DNA of 35,585 nt from Cyanobacteria bacterium FACHB-471 (GTDB lineage Bacteria > Cyanobacteriota > Cyanobacteriia > Elainellales > Elainellaceae): NCBI GenBank assembly GCA_014695345.1, contig JACJOC010000021.1, positions 1 through 35,585 on the forward strand, read 5' to 3'. Shown here in pieces: positions 15,045 through 24,718 of the stretch (position 1 is its first letter; every line of letters begins with the position of its first letter). The notes under the pieces are model-generated. The model was not told the DNA's origin, ran no database searches, and worked only from the letters and a program-made list of their open reading frames with translations. The translations under genes were made by a program, and so were the position numbers.

Positions 15045-18000
15045 TTATGGAGAATCACCAGAACTATCGCAGATGCGGCGATCGCTTTCCTTCAAAGTTG
15101 GATTTGTCTTCAAATAATCATGTAGCCATTGACAGCCGAAGGACAATAGCGCCTCCAATTCTGAAAGCTGTTGCTTGGTGCTATCAAGTTGCCAAATCCT
15201 GATTGTTTGATCTCTGCTGGAAGACGCAAGTAGCTTGCCATCGAGGCTAAAGCTGACATGCCAAACCCAGTCAGTATGACCAGAAAAGGTTTGGAGCAGA
15301 CCACCGTTTGAGGTCTGCCAGAGTTTAACCGTTTTATCAAAACCAGCCGTTGCGATCAGGCTACCATCAGGACTGAAGCTAACGGACATTACTCGCTCGT
15401 TGTGCCCCTCCAACGTTCTCAAAAGGGTGCCATCTAATCTCGAGAGTTTGACGGTCTTGTCATCGCTGGCAGTCATAATGGTCTTTCCGTCCGGGCTAAA
15501 ACTAATACCATTGACTTCATCACGATGCCCTTTTAGTTCTCTAAGCAGTTCACCTTCGCGACTCCAAAGCTTGACAGTTTCATCATCGCTGGCAGTTGCG
15601 ATCAGACCTCCAGGCGTGGCTCCGCTGGCAGTTTGACCAGCGCCTGACGGCAGACTAATATCAACGGGGCTAAATTGAATCGCTACAACGTTATCTTGAT
15701 GGTTAGTGTCCCACCTTCGTTGGACCTTCTGACTGTTAACGCTCCAGAGGAGGACGCTTCTGTCGCTACCTGTGGACGCGATCGTCTGCCCATCTGGGCT
15801 GAAGCTGACACTCATGACCCACCCGCTATGTCCAACCAAGGTACCAAGTAGTGTGCCGTCGCGCCGCCAAAGTTTGATGGTTTTATCCCAACTGGCAGTG
15901 GCGATCGTCTGCCCATCTGGGCTAAAGCTGATGTCCCACACGCGATTGCGATGCCCCTTCAGGGTTGTGAGCGCCCTGCCATCTCGGTTCCACAGTTTAG
16001 CGGTGTTGTCGTAGCTTGCAGTTCCAATCGTCTGTCCATCCGGGCTAAAACTGGCTTTATAAACTTCGCCATCGTGCCCTTGTAGAATTAATGGCAAACT
16101 ACCTTCGATCTTCCAAAGGCGAATAGTTTGATCAAAACTAGCGGAAGCGATCGTCTGCCCATCCGGGCTGAAACTGACGCTAGTCACTCGGTCATTGTGT
16201 CCTTCTAGCGTTTTTAACAAGGTGCCGTCCTGTCGCCAAAGCTTGATGGTTTTGTCGCTGCTGGCAGTGGCGATCGTTTGCCCATCTCGACTGAAACTAA
16301 CGCTCATAACCCGATCGTTGTGTCCCTGCAAGGTTTTTGGCTCAGTGCTATCGCGACTCCATAGTTTGACTGTATAGTCCCAACTTGCCGTCGCTAGCTG
16401 CTGGCTATTGGGACTAAAGCTGAGACTGTAAACCTTATCTGAATGACCACTAAGAGTGTTGAGCGCTCTACCATCGCGGCTCCAGAGTTTGATAGTACCA
16501 TCCTCGCTGGCGGAGGCGATCATCTCTCTATCCGGGCTAAAGCTAACACTGGTGACGGCACTCGTATGCCCAGTTAAAGTTTTTAGCTCAGTGCCATCAC
16601 GACTCCAAAGTTTGATGGTTTGATCGTCGCTGCTAGATGCGATCGTCTGCCCATCTAGGCTAAAGCTAATACTAGTGACCGTACCATCGTGTCCTCGAAG
16701 CGTTTTTAGCTCAGTGCCATCGCGATTCCAAAGTTTGATAGTGCCATCTTCACTGGCAGAGGCGATCGTCTCTCCATCCGGGCTAAAGCTAACACTGGTG
16801 ACGGCATTCGTATGCCCGGTTAAGGTTCTTAGCTCAGTGCCATCACGACTCCAAAGCTTGATGGTTTGATCGTCGCTGCCAGAAACGATCGTTTGCCCAT
16901 CTGGGCTAAAGCTGACGCTATTAACAGAGCCGTGATGCCGCTGCAAGCGGTTGGACTCCTGAATCGCATAGATCACCTGTTGCAGAATATTTGCTGTTTC
17001 GTTTCTCAATTCGCTTTGGTCGCCAACCATGCCTTTGATCTGCTGGCTGGCTTTCACACTGGCAATCAGTGCATCTAGTTGTTGTGGTTCTGGTTGTGGA
17101 TTGGAGCCAAGTAGTTCTTTAGACTCTGTATTCAAGCGTTGAATCTGCACAGCTTTGTACATCATATTTGCCAGGATAATCGCTGTCATTGTTCCGACCA
17201 GAGACAGAAACAGAAACGCACCCCCAATCCGTATCTGCTGTTTCGTAATTCGTTGCGCCTCGCGCTGTTCGCGCTCCTGGCTGGCGTGCAAAAATTGATA
17301 ATCTTGAGTACTCAGACTTTTACCGCCTGCCCATGCCTGTGCGTTTCGGAGTGCCTCTCCTTGCAACAAAGACGATGTGTCTTTTTGATTGGTAGCGATC
17401 CAAGCATTCAGTGACTCAGCGTAGGGACGTAACTCTGATAAGGCTTTTTCGACCCAATTGAGATTGAACACAGAGGCATAAATGCGATTGTAAACTCTCA
17501 ATTTCCCTTGCTGTTTAACCACTAAACCCGATAGCTGCAATTCCACCTGCCCAAAACTACCATCGGCTACAATTTCGCCCTCCTGCAAAATCTGCTGATA
17601 CAGTCCCAACAGTTGGGCTGCCCGTTGTTCATTGCGCAACAAGCGATCGCGAATCGTCTTGAGATGCTCTGGTTCATCCTGTGCTTCCCAATTTTGGACG
17701 ATGCTTTGAGAAACCAGATGCTCGATCCAACCAACTTCAGCATTAGGGGGCAGGGACGTAGCAGTATTGAGGACTAAATTGCACAGCTTTTGGGTTAGAA
17801 AAGGCTGCCCTCCAGTCCAGCCTAGAACTGCACGCAATACAGCTTCAGGGTTGCTAACCTGTGCGGCTAAACCCTGCTCAAGCGGTTGGGTTTCATGTAG
17901 CTGGAAGCCATTCAGATCAATGACTTGCCCAATGTTGAACGGTGTGCGGTCTTTGTCTTGCACTAGATCAGAAGCGGCTGCTACGCCCAAGAGGGCAAAG

Positions 18001-18530
18001 GTCAGGCGATCGTAGTCTGGAACATCTGCACGTTTGTTGTAGCAAGCGCGAATAAATGCAAAGAAATCATCTTTGAACGGGAGACTGAGAATGCTGTCAA
18101 TTTCATCAATAAAAATCACAATCGGTTGACAAAGCTCGACCAGCAGCACTGACTCAATGAAAACGCTCAAGCGATTCATGCCCGAAAGATGCTCATGCTC
18201 GCGCCACCACGATCCTAGATTGATAGGTAGCTTCAAGCTCTTAACGATCGTGCCCACCAATCCGGCATACCAGCGATCGGGCGTGACTTGCTGAGTTCCG
18301 ATCGCAGTCACATCGATCACAACACAGGCAATGTTATCGCCTTGCAACTGACGCATGGTGCGGACGCGCAAACTGGATTTGCCCATCTGCCGAGAGTTTA
18401 ATACATAACAAAACTCACCTGCTTTCAGCTTTTCGTATAAAGCTTGGTCTGCCTGTCGCTCAACATACGACAAAGCATTTGGAGGTAGGCTGCCCCCAAC
18501 TTGATAGTTATAAGTTGAATGTTGGTTCAT
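15045..18530 (-). CDS. AAA_35-type ATPase with membrane segment and 14 WD40 repeats
   Basis: A 1161-residue protein in three parts. Residues ~1-330 form an AAA-like (AAA_35) ATPase domain: P-loop [13 protein letters not shown] (~44-56) and Walker [11 protein letters not shown] (~136-145). A hydrophobic segment at ~433-456 ([21 protein letters not shown]) suggests membrane anchoring. From ~530 to 1120 there are 14 WD40 blades (GH...V.S.SFSPDG...A.AS.D.T.KLW), enough for two seven-bladed propellers; one blade carries a Gly/Ser-rich insertion. No separate effector domain is visible. Its start lies 15 bp after the stop of the HTH-TIR-AAA gene, so the pair is an operon. By analogy with NLR-type proteins the propellers would sense and the ATPase would oligomerise, but this is inference; such proteins may also serve ordinary signalling. 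Confidence 0.85.
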   Translation of the reverse strand: MNQHSTYNYQVGGSLPPNALSYVERQADQALYEKLKAGEFCYVLNSRQMGKSSLRVRTMRQLQGDNIACVVIDVTAIGTQQVTPDRWYAGLVGTIVKSLKLPINLGSWWREHEHLSGMNRLSVFIESVLLVELCQPIVIFIDEIDSILSLPFKDDFFAFIRACYNKRADVPDYDRLTFALLGVAAASDLVQDKDRTPFNIGQVIDLNGFQLHETQPLEQGLAAQVSNPEAVLRAVLGWTGGQPFLTQKLCNLVLNTATSLPPNAEVGWIEHLVSQSIVQNWEAQDEPEHLKTIRDRLLRNEQRAAQLLGLYQQILQEGEIVADGSFGQVELQLSGLVVKQQGKLRVYNRIYASVFNLNWVEKALSELRPYAESLNAWIATNQKDTSSLLQGEALRNAQAWAGGKSLSTQDYQFLHASQEREQREAQRITKQQIRIGGAFLFLSLVGTMTAIILANMMYKAVQIQRLNTESKELLGSNPQPEPQQLDALIASVKASQQIKGMVGDQSELRNETANILQQVIYAIQESNRLQRHHGSVNSVSFSPDGQTIVSGSDDQTIKLWSRDGTELRTLTGHTNAVTSVSFSPDGETIASASEDGTIKLWNRDGTELKTLRGHDGTVTSISFSLDGQTIASSSDDQTIKLWSRDGTELKTLTGHTSAVTSVSFSPDREMIASASEDGTIKLWSRDGRALNTLSGHSDKVYSLSFSPNSQQLATASWDYTVKLWSRDSTEPKTLQGHNDRVMSVSFSRDGQTIATASSDKTIKLWRQDGTLLKTLEGHNDRVTSVSFSPDGQTIASASFDQTIRLWKIEGSLPLILQGHDGEVYKASFSPDGQTIGTASYDNTAKLWNRDGRALTTLKGHRNRVWDISFSPDGQTIATASWDKTIKLWRRDGTLLGTLVGHSGWVMSVSFSPDGQTIASTGSDRSVLLWSVNSQKVQRRWDTNHQDNVVAIQFSPVDISLPSGAGQTASGATPGGLIATASDDETVKLWSREGELLRELKGHRDEVNGISFSPDGKTIMTASDDKTVKLSRLDGTLLRTLEGHNERVMSVSFSPDGSLIATAGFDKTVKLWQTSNGGLLQTFSGHTDWVWHVSFSLDGKLLASSSRDQTIRIWQLDSTKQQLSELEALLSFGCQWLHDYLKTNPTLKESDRRICDSSGDSP

Positions 18531-18545
18531 TGATCGTCGATTATG

Positions 18546-20369
18546 TTATCCAATCTCATCTATTGCCAAGCGTTCACAGAAATACTGTCGGTATAGCTCA
18601 CAGCGCGGAGTAACGTGATTGCTTGCGATCGTCACCAACCCCAAACTATTTAGTTTAAACGCCAAGATTGACTTTAATGAAACTGAAGTCTTTGCCGTCA
18701 CCACATCGCGAAAGGCGTTGGCTAATTCTGGATGTTGTTCCAGGTTCCACAAAAGACGACGAAGATGATCGCTGTAAATGCCTGCTTCGGTTGCAGCTTG
18801 TTTAAGCACCTGCTTAAAGGCGATCGATTGGTGAGCAACGTGATACATCGCCACTCGCACCAAATAAGGGTGACCACCGACTAAGCGCATTAGTGCTTCT
18901 ATTTGATCGAGTGTCCAATCTAGCTGATAGCGCTGAGTTAAGTCCTGTACTTGCTCTATTGTGAATTCGGGTAACTCGATCGAAAGCCCCACATTGAAGG
19001 GCGATTGATTCAGATTCATCGGGATGTAGACCTCGGTGGAATGAATCACGATGAGTCGAAGCTTTTGCCATACCTGGCTATCCCTATCGCCATACTTCGC
19101 TCTTTCGTACCAAGCTCGCAGCAGCCCAAAAAAATCATTGGCGACTTCTGGGTAGGCAAACACGCGATCGACTTCATCTAATCCAATCACTAGCGGGCTA
19201 TCAGTTGCTGCCAGCAGGTACTGCTCAAAATAGCTTGTGCTGTTGTAGTTGCCATCAAAAATGTCGTCCCAATAGTCAACCAATTGGTTGGGCAAGCCTA
19301 ACCTTTGGCTCACCCAAAGACAAAACCAGCGCATTAATTTATCGACATTGCTTAACACGTCACTGGTTGCGAGTTGAAAGCTCAGATGCACCGTGCGATG
19401 ACCCTGCTTTCGTGCCTGATCAAGAATTCTTGCCATCAGCGATGTCTTTCCCATCTGTCTAGGTGCTTTGATGCGAATGAGTGCCCCCGGATGCGCAATT
19501 TCTTGATAACATTGCACTTCGATGGGTGGGCGCTCCATATAGAAAGTAGAATCAATCGGGACTTGACCAGTCGGATATTCTGGTTTTGGAGGAGGTTGTG
19601 AAACTATACCCCCACCTCCTGTTCTCCTCTCAGGATCAAGCGCATTTAGAATTGCTTCGACGAGCGCAGGAGTATCATTTGCTGATGTCCACGTCCGCGA
19701 CTCGAATCCTTCCAAGTAGCCGTATACTTCTGGGGGAAGCACTACATCTGCCCCAACCTGAATCGAAAGAATCGCAGGCTTCCCTCGATCATGATATCGC
19801 TCCCAAACGTAGCGAAGCTCTTCTGTGATCACTTCGCTAATCGCCGCTTGTGGAGATAGCAGAAGGACATAACAGTCACATTGCTCTAATTCTTCAGTAA
19901 AGCGCTGAAACCAGTTTGCAGGCTGTCGCATCTCTTCTCCAGCAATGAACACACTGTGTTCAACTGCCTCTAACTTATTGCTTAACTGTTGCGCTAAGTC
20001 CAAGTTTGGTTCTAATCCGCGATTCCAAGAGAATCTGCCGCCGCGATCGCTAATGCAAATTCTGGAATATCCTGTTCCTTCAGCACGTTGACGAGCAGGT
20101 GGTTGCTCTAAATCTGGATTTGGTGGGTTCCATACGTTGGAATCTATCAGATCTGTTGGTGATAGATCTAAAGCATAGACAATCTTTTCTACTGACTCTC
20201 GGTCTACCTTTCTGACGCAATTAATGAGCCGTTTCACTGTATCCAGAGAAATGCCTGCTTCATTCGCAAGTCTCTGTAAAGTCCAGCCATTGCTATGTCG
20301 CTTTCTTTGCAGAATTTCGATGCTTTGCTTCGTCGCTCGAACGCCACGATTTCTACGATCTTGAGTCAT
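18546..20369 (-). CDS. HTH-TIR-AAA_35 protein (STAND-like)
   Basis: The ATG at 20369 is preferred because GAGG lies 9 nt upstream; the frame also extends to a GTG at 20402. The 607 residues (ATG numbering) contain, in order: an XRE-like helix-turn-helix (~17-75; TLQRLANEAGISLDTVKRLI); a TIR domain (~104-240; ICISDRGG start, CDCYVLLLSPQAAIS strand, and SEVITEELRYVWE, where E184 fits the NADase Glu); and an AAA_35 ATPase (~260-600) with P-loop APRQMGKTSL (~302-311) and Walker B LVIGLDEVDR (~393-402). The ATPase half is related to that of the downstream WD40 protein. TIR enzymes in bacterial defence deplete NAD or make signals; here a DNA-binding domain is added, so autoregulation is plausible. 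Confidence 0.85.
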   Translation of the reverse strand: MTQDRRNRGVRATKQSIEILQRKRHSNGWTLQRLANEAGISLDTVKRLINCVRKVDRESVEKIVYALDLSPTDLIDSNVWNPPNPDLEQPPARQRAEGTGYSRICISDRGGRFSWNRGLEPNLDLAQQLSNKLEAVEHSVFIAGEEMRQPANWFQRFTEELEQCDCYVLLLSPQAAISEVITEELRYVWERYHDRGKPAILSIQVGADVVLPPEVYGYLEGFESRTWTSANDTPALVEAILNALDPERRTGGGGIVSQPPPKPEYPTGQVPIDSTFYMERPPIEVQCYQEIAHPGALIRIKAPRQMGKTSLMARILDQARKQGHRTVHLSFQLATSDVLSNVDKLMRWFCLWVSQRLGLPNQLVDYWDDIFDGNYNSTSYFEQYLLAATDSPLVIGLDEVDRVFAYPEVANDFFGLLRAWYERAKYGDRDSQVWQKLRLIVIHSTEVYIPMNLNQSPFNVGLSIELPEFTIEQVQDLTQRYQLDWTLDQIEALMRLVGGHPYLVRVAMYHVAHQSIAFKQVLKQAATEAGIYSDHLRRLLWNLEQHPELANAFRDVVTAKTSVSLKSILAFKLNSLGLVTIASNHVTPRCELYRQYFCERLAIDEIG

Positions 20370-20412
20370 GAGCAGCAACCTCACTGAGTGCTCGCTACCC
20401 ACACTTTACTGA

Positions 20413-20433
20413 GTTGCAGGCAGCCGTTGCAAC
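20413..20433. promoter_or_regulatory. Operator-like palindrome GTTGCA-N9-TGCAAC
   Basis: A 6-bp dyad located 43 bp upstream of the preferred start of the HTH-TIR-AAA gene and about 140 bp before the divergent kinase. It is a plausible site for the HTH of that protein, but a single short dyad is weak evidence. Confidence 0.3.
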
Positions 20434-20454
20434 GCAGATCACTGAAGTTAACGA

Positions 20455-20486
20455 ATCTGCCCTTAACTGCACCGATCTGCTCTTGT
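20455..20486 (+). promoter_or_regulatory. Upstream element shared with 21990-22021 (copy 1)
   Basis: This stretch begins ATCTGCCCTTAACT and matches 26 of 32 bases at 21990-22021; weaker similarity continues upstream. Copy 1 lies about 90 bp before the kinase gene and copy 2 about 110 bp before the DUF3592-like gene. A shared promoter or regulator site is possible. Confidence 0.4.
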
Positions 20487-20571
20487 CTAAACTCTCAAAG
20501 CGTACCTATGCTCATAAAACAGAGCTGAATTTCACCAATTTAAAGTATCGTCAGAATCATTTTGTAGAAAC

Positions 20572-21966
20572 GTGAGTGAAGCCATGTTTGCATCAGGACA
20601 GCTTCTGCAAGAGCGTTATCAACTTCAACAACCATTAGGGCGATCGCCCCAAGCAAGGCAAACATGGCTTGCTACAGACTTAGCCACCGATCTCCACGAG
20701 TTGGTAGTCATCAAACTTTTAGTATTCACTCAAATGCAATGGCAAGATTTGAAGCTGTTTGAACGCGAAGCTCAAGTCTTAAAAAATCTCAATCATTCTC
20801 GAATTCCGCGATATCGAGACTACTTTTTAGTGGAGCAACAGCCACAGTCACAACTTTGTTGGTGGGGATTAATTCAGGATTATGTTCCAGGGCGATCGCT
20901 ACAGGATTTACTTGAGCAAGGAACCCGATGGAGTGAACAAGAGATTCGTCAAATTGCTGAAGATATGTTGCAAATTCTCAATTACTTACACGGCTTAAGT
21001 CCTCCAGTTCTCCATCGGGATATTAAGCCGAGTAATTTAATTTATCACGCTCAACAGGTCTGGCTAATTGACTTTGGAGCTGTACAAGATCAAGTTGCTG
21101 TTACGGGCAGGTCGTTTACTGTGGTAGGAACGGTTGGCTACGCGCCGTTAGAACAATTTTGGGGAAGACCTGTTGCTTCTTCCGATCTTTATGCCTTGGG
21201 AGCAACGTTAATTCATTTACTGACGGGGATTGCTCCAGTTGATCTACCACAGCGCGATTTAAGAATTGATTTCAGAGATCGCATCAGTTTTCATTCTGAT
21301 TTTGTCAGTTGGATCGAAAAACTCACTGAACCTGCCTTAGAAAAACGATTCAGCAGTGTTCAGGAAGCCTGTGAAGCACTGGAACTTGAAAGGCATTCTG
21401 AAATCACTCCTGTTCGCGGCAGCATTCAGACCGTTTGTTCTACTCAATCGAAAAAGATTCAACGCATCAGTTCTTGTATTGTGGTGAAGGAAAACTCTCC
21501 ACAAGTACTGCAAATAAAAGTTCGCGAATCTTCGCCTAGCACCAGTAAGCGTGATTTTTTATTTGTGTTCCGCTTCGTCTGGATTTTGTGTATGTTCCTG
21601 CCGTTTCCTGGACTGGCCCTCGCCTTCATCTGTGCACTTATTCTGGCTGCTCTTGTTTCGCTCAGCAAAGCACTATGGGAAACCCCCGAAAATGCACACG
21701 CGATTCAGTTTGACAAGGCACGCGATCGCTTTGAAGTAACAACGCGATCATTCTTCTCTGCAAAGAAAGAGTCTGGGATAATCTCAGCTATCCGCTATCT
21801 TTCCATTACTTCGTCTGAAGTGTTTGTTAACCAAAATATGTCATATACGGCTTGGGCGGTCACTATTCGAGCTAGTCGAAACTACGTCGTGAACTGGCGA
21901 CTGACTGAAGAAGAATGCATCTGGCTTGTAAATGAGATTCAGATCTGGCTTAACGCCAAAAAATAG
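20572..21966 (+). CDS. Membrane-anchored serine/threonine protein kinase
   Basis: A Hanks-type kinase of 464 residues. The cytoplasmic kinase domain (~16-265) has ATP Lys48 (VVIKLL), a Glu in FEREAQVL, HRDIKPSN (148-155, catalytic D150), DFG (167-169) and the GYAPLEQ/SSDLYALG segments. The Gly-rich loop is degenerate (LGRSPQARQT). A long hydrophobic segment (~329-365) may form one or two membrane passes, and the ~95-residue C-terminus is a basic tail of unknown fold. GTG at 20572 and ATG at 20584 are both possible starts. It is divergent from the TIR-AAA gene with about 200 bp between them. Kinases of this kind occur with signalling and defence ATPases in cyanobacteria, so it may be part of the same system. 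Confidence 0.85.
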   Translation: MSEAMFASGQLLQERYQLQQPLGRSPQARQTWLATDLATDLHELVVIKLLVFTQMQWQDLKLFEREAQVLKNLNHSRIPRYRDYFLVEQQPQSQLCWWGLIQDYVPGRSLQDLLEQGTRWSEQEIRQIAEDMLQILNYLHGLSPPVLHRDIKPSNLIYHAQQVWLIDFGAVQDQVAVTGRSFTVVGTVGYAPLEQFWGRPVASSDLYALGATLIHLLTGIAPVDLPQRDLRIDFRDRISFHSDFVSWIEKLTEPALEKRFSSVQEACEALELERHSEITPVRGSIQTVCSTQSKKIQRISSCIVVKENSPQVLQIKVRESSPSTSKRDFLFVFRFVWILCMFLPFPGLALAFICALILAALVSLSKALWETPENAHAIQFDKARDRFEVTTRSFFSAKKESGIISAIRYLSITSSEVFVNQNMSYTAWAVTIRASRNYVVNWRLTEEECIWLVNEIQIWLNAKK

Positions 21967-21989
21967 TAGCAAATAAGTGAACTTAAGAT

Positions 21990-22021
21990 ATCTGCCCTTA
22001 ACTACTCTGTACTGCTCCTGT
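21990..22021 (+). promoter_or_regulatory. Upstream element shared with 20455-20486 (copy 2)
   Basis: Begins ATCTGCCCTTAACT, as does copy 1, and is followed by a diverged block ending GCTCCTGT (GCTCTTGT in copy 1). It precedes the DUF3592-like gene. Confidence 0.4.
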
Positions 22022-22127
22022 GCAAAGCTTCAATGACTACATATGCTTTGAAAGATAGAGGATGACAGATGTTTCTGACAGCAGCTTTACTCTTTTATCC
22101 TCCAGACATTGAAGGAGATTCAACCTG

Positions 22128-22640
22128 ATGAATCAGCTACTAGTGATAAATAAAAAGAACACAGATACTCAGAAAGAGTTGACGCTTGCCATCTTGGGTT
22201 CTTTACCGGTCAGCGTTCCATTGCTGGTTTCGGGCTGGTTGCTCGTCACAATTCCCGATCGCTACCGAGCCGAAGTAGAGTTTCGTTCAAGAGCCGTCAT
22301 AATATCTGGCATTGTCACTGGAAGAAAGGAAACAACGAATTGCTATGGAGGGGGCGGTTTTGGAATCAGTTGCACATCTAGTTGCAATCTAAAGGTGAGA
22401 TTTACGAACAGTGGAGAAATCACCGAGTTTTGGGATTCATGCTATAAGTCTACGACTGAAAATCAGACGGTTGCAGTTCTGTATGACCCAACTAATACCC
22501 ACAAGCCGCGGATTGACCGAGGAGATACGCCTGAAAGTCTAGCAAGAGATGAGCTCATCTTGAGCACGTTCTTAGGGCTACTGGGAATTGTCTCTCTGAC
22601 TTGCTACTTACAAACCGCAACCCATCAGAAGCAGACCTAG
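22128..22640 (+). CDS. DUF3592-like membrane protein
   Basis: A 170-residue protein with a membrane helix near the N-terminus (~20-43; LAILGSLPVSVPLLVSGWLLV), an extracytoplasmic domain, and a second helix near the C-terminus (~145-162). The middle domain ends with VAVLYDPTNTHKPRID, the V.V.YDP.NP pattern of DUF3592. It also has paired Cys (CYGGGGFGISCTSSC, then SCYKS) that could form disulfides. GAAGGAG precedes the ATG. Family function is unknown. It lies downstream of the kinase on the same strand, 161 bp away, and shares an upstream element with it. Confidence 0.65.
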   Translation: MNQLLVINKKNTDTQKELTLAILGSLPVSVPLLVSGWLLVTIPDRYRAEVEFRSRAVIISGIVTGRKETTNCYGGGGFGISCTSSCNLKVRFTNSGEITEFWDSCYKSTTENQTVAVLYDPTNTHKPRIDRGDTPESLARDELILSTFLGLLGIVSLTCYLQTATHQKQT

Positions 22641-22917
22641 CAAAAAGTAATATCGTCCGAATTTTTATGCTCAATCATTCTGCATTTATAGAAGTGAAAC
22701 CTAATGGAACTGGTTAGCTAAAACTTTCATAACGCTAAACGTCCTTGCGATCGTAATGGGGTTCACTCACATCATCTTTGCCCTTAATCCGACAACCTTC
22801 TGTCAGAGATCGAGTCCTGCTGTGTTTTCGATCGCCGGAATTTCTCTTCATCAAAGTCACGACTCAACTCGAAGCTCTGTATCCATACTCAGTCCGTCGC
22901 AAGCATCCTAGACTATC

Positions 22918-22989
22918 GAATTACAGGTGAACTACATGGTTGCACAAACAGATGAATTACAGGTGAACTACATGGTTGCACAAACAGAT
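22918..22989 (+). repeat. Exact tandem duplication of 36 bp
   Basis: Bases 22918-22953 and 22954-22989 are identical 36-mers beginning GAATTACAGGTGAACTACAT. The length is a multiple of three, so the duplication adds 12 residues (ELQVNYMVAQTD) in frame at the start of the truncated gene. Confidence 0.95.
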
Positions 22990-23069
22990 GTTTACACGCC
23001 CAATGTGCCCTGGCATGAACTCTCACTAAACCTGCTTGAAGACGAACAGAAATTACACTTTCGACAGCA
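22927..23069 (+). pseudogene. N-terminal fragment of a gene cut by the IS6 element
   Basis: The frame opens at a GTG (22927) and encodes about 47 residues ending LLEDEQKLHFRQQ before running into the left end of the insertion sequence. The N-terminal 36-bp duplication lies in it. It resembles a small leader or peptide N-terminus but I cannot assign a family. The sequence beyond the right end of the insertion (23896 to about 24003) is open in one frame (VRIYNLIFCIRLPSPELSH) and could be its remainder; this is uncertain. Confidence 0.3.
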
Positions 23070-23895
23070 GGTTGTGTCGCGAAAACCAGTCAATGGCAAA
23101 GTAAGCAGGCTTAAACTTCCTTGCCCTCCGATGTCTAATGCTTCTGTGTTTAAGTGGCGGCACTTTCTGCCCCAAATCATCCTGTTGAACGTGCGGTGGT
23201 ATTGCCGCTACTCCCTCAGCTATCGAGACCTGAAGGAGATCATGCAGGAACGAGGTGTAGAGGTGGACTACGCGACGATCAATCGTTGGGTTTTAAAGTA
23301 TGCCTCGGAACTGGACAAACGCATTCGACCTCACCTGAAGCTGACAAACGACTCGTGGAGGGTGGACGAAACTTACATCAAAATCAAAGGCTTGTGGAAA
23401 TATCTGTACCCTTGCCGTGGACTCGCAGGGCAATGCCCTAGACTTTCTGCTGAGTGCAAAGCGGGCTGCTGCCTTGCCATCCCGCTTTTCCGCAAGGTAC
23501 TCAAAGCTCAGCATACTTAGGCTCCACGAGTGATTAACGTGGATAAGAATGTTGCCTACCCAGCAGCATTGGATACGCTGAAGAAAGAAGAGACGATTGC
23601 AGAGGAGACCGAGCTACGGCAAGTGAAATACCTGAACAATACTATTGAGCAAGATCACAGAACCATCAAGCGAATCACCAGACCGATGATGGGGTTCAAG
23701 TCCTTCAATAGTGCGAGAAAAACCTTGAGAGGAATTGAAGCGATGAATATGATTCGAAAAGGACAAGTGAAAGCGATCAAACAAGGGGATAGTATCTCTC
23801 AAGCCAAGTTTATTGAAGCAATCTTTGGAATTGCTGCTTAAGGGAATGCAAACGATACAGATCATTTGTCCTTAAAAAGTTTTTGCGACACAACC
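23070..23895 (+). mobile_element. IS6-family insertion sequence (826 bp, inactive)
   Basis: The left end GGTTGTGTCGCGAAAA at 23070 and the right end TTTTTGCGACACAACC ending at 23895 are inverted repeats differing at one position. The length and internal DDE transposase fit IS6. The 8-bp flanks are not identical (best alignment 6 of 8), so the target duplication has decayed or the ends were rearranged. It splits an older reading frame on its left. Confidence 0.85.
23131..23841 (+). pseudogene. IS6-family transposase, frameshifted and with an internal stop
   Basis: ATG 23131 (MSNASVFKWRHFLPQIILL) starts a typical IS6 transposase: the N-terminal zinc-finger/HTH part with YATINRWVLKYA, then the DDE core. 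All three catalytic residues survive: Asp in WRVDETYIK, Asp in VINVDKNVAYP and Glu in NNTIEQDHRTIKR. Two compensating frameshifts flank the segment between about 23410 and 23490 (the correct frame reads VDSQGNALDFLLSAKR). A TAG at 23518-23520 replaces the Gln codon expected before APRVINVDK. The protein cannot be made whole. The C-terminus runs to the TAA at 23839-23841. Confidence 0.85.
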
Positions 23896-24129
23896 ACGTC
23901 AGGATATACAACCTCATTTTTTGTATACGTCTGCCATCGCCAGAACTAAGTCACGTTGTAGATAGCCAAACAGAGCAAATTCATCTCAGTTATCTTCACT
24001 CACCTTGAACAGGCAGCTTTTTTGCAACTTCAGACATTTCTACAGCAGTGTCCAGGTTAAATGGCTAACCTACGAAATCTGCAGCGCTGTTAACTCATTT
24101 AATTCATCTCAATCTACTCGGAGATCAAC

Positions 24130-24693
24130 ATGACTTTCCTTTACTACGGCACCAATGGTAACAACTCTTTTGCCTATAGAGGTTACGACAACCTAATTGC
24201 ACAAGGATTTGCAGGCAAAGATAGGATTTGGGGTGGTAGATATAATGACAGGCTGTATGGGGGAGCGGGCAATGATACATTGCTAGGCGCGGCAGGCAAT
24301 GATTTCTTAGTTGGTGATTCAGGAAGCGACAGGCTCGTTGGGGGGTCAGGCAGAGACACCTTGGATGGTTTTTCGGGGGGATACAATCGAGAAATTGACA
24401 ATTTGACGGGTGGAACGGGTTCTGACACTTTTATTCTTGGAGATTCAACCGGAATATCCTATTTAGGAGGACGTACCTCAAATGGTAAGGATTTTTCCTA
24501 CGCCTTAATCACAGACTGGACTGCGATCGACCGCATTCAAGCTTACGGAAGCTCCAGCTACAGATTAGTTAAAGACAGAAACTGGTTCGGTTCCTCGGCA
24601 AAAGACACTAGCATTTATGTAGGTAATGATTTGATTGGAGTAATCCAGGATTCGACCAGTGTGAGCTTTAGCAAGAATTTTACTTTTGTCTAA
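24130..24693 (+). CDS. Small RTX-repeat calcium-binding protein
   Basis: A 187-residue protein with five or so nonapeptide RTX units between about 28 and 92 (GGAGNDTLLGAAGNDFLVG is the clearest pair). Such repeats fold into a Ca2+-binding parallel beta-roll after secretion by a type I system. The C-terminal ~90 residues (FILGDSTGISYLGG to the final FSKNFTFV) are the usual uncleaved secretion region, ending in hydrophobic residues. There is no signal peptide, as expected for type I export. It has no enzymatic domain. It lies upstream of the transporter genes, in the same orientation, though a mobile-element-like repeat lies between. Confidence 0.8.
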   Translation: MTFLYYGTNGNNSFAYRGYDNLIAQGFAGKDRIWGGRYNDRLYGGAGNDTLLGAAGNDFLVGDSGSDRLVGGSGRDTLDGFSGGYNREIDNLTGGTGSDTFILGDSTGISYLGGRTSNGKDFSYALITDWTAIDRIQAYGSSSYRLVKDRNWFGSSAKDTSIYVGNDLIGVIQDSTSVSFSKNFTFV

Positions 24694-24718
24694 ACTCACA
24701 TCGTCGCTCAGCTTAAGG

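Noticed and set aside
15400-16870. Many plus-strand open frames and direct repeats opposite the WD40 region, resembling small genes or a CRISPR-like array
   Set aside because: They are complementary-strand shadows of the WD40 blades; period (~123 bp) and codon pattern follow the blades.
20572-21966. Kinase as a pseudokinase because of its poor Gly-rich loop
   Set aside because: The ATP Lys, HRD Asp and DFG Asp are all present, so activity is more likely than not.
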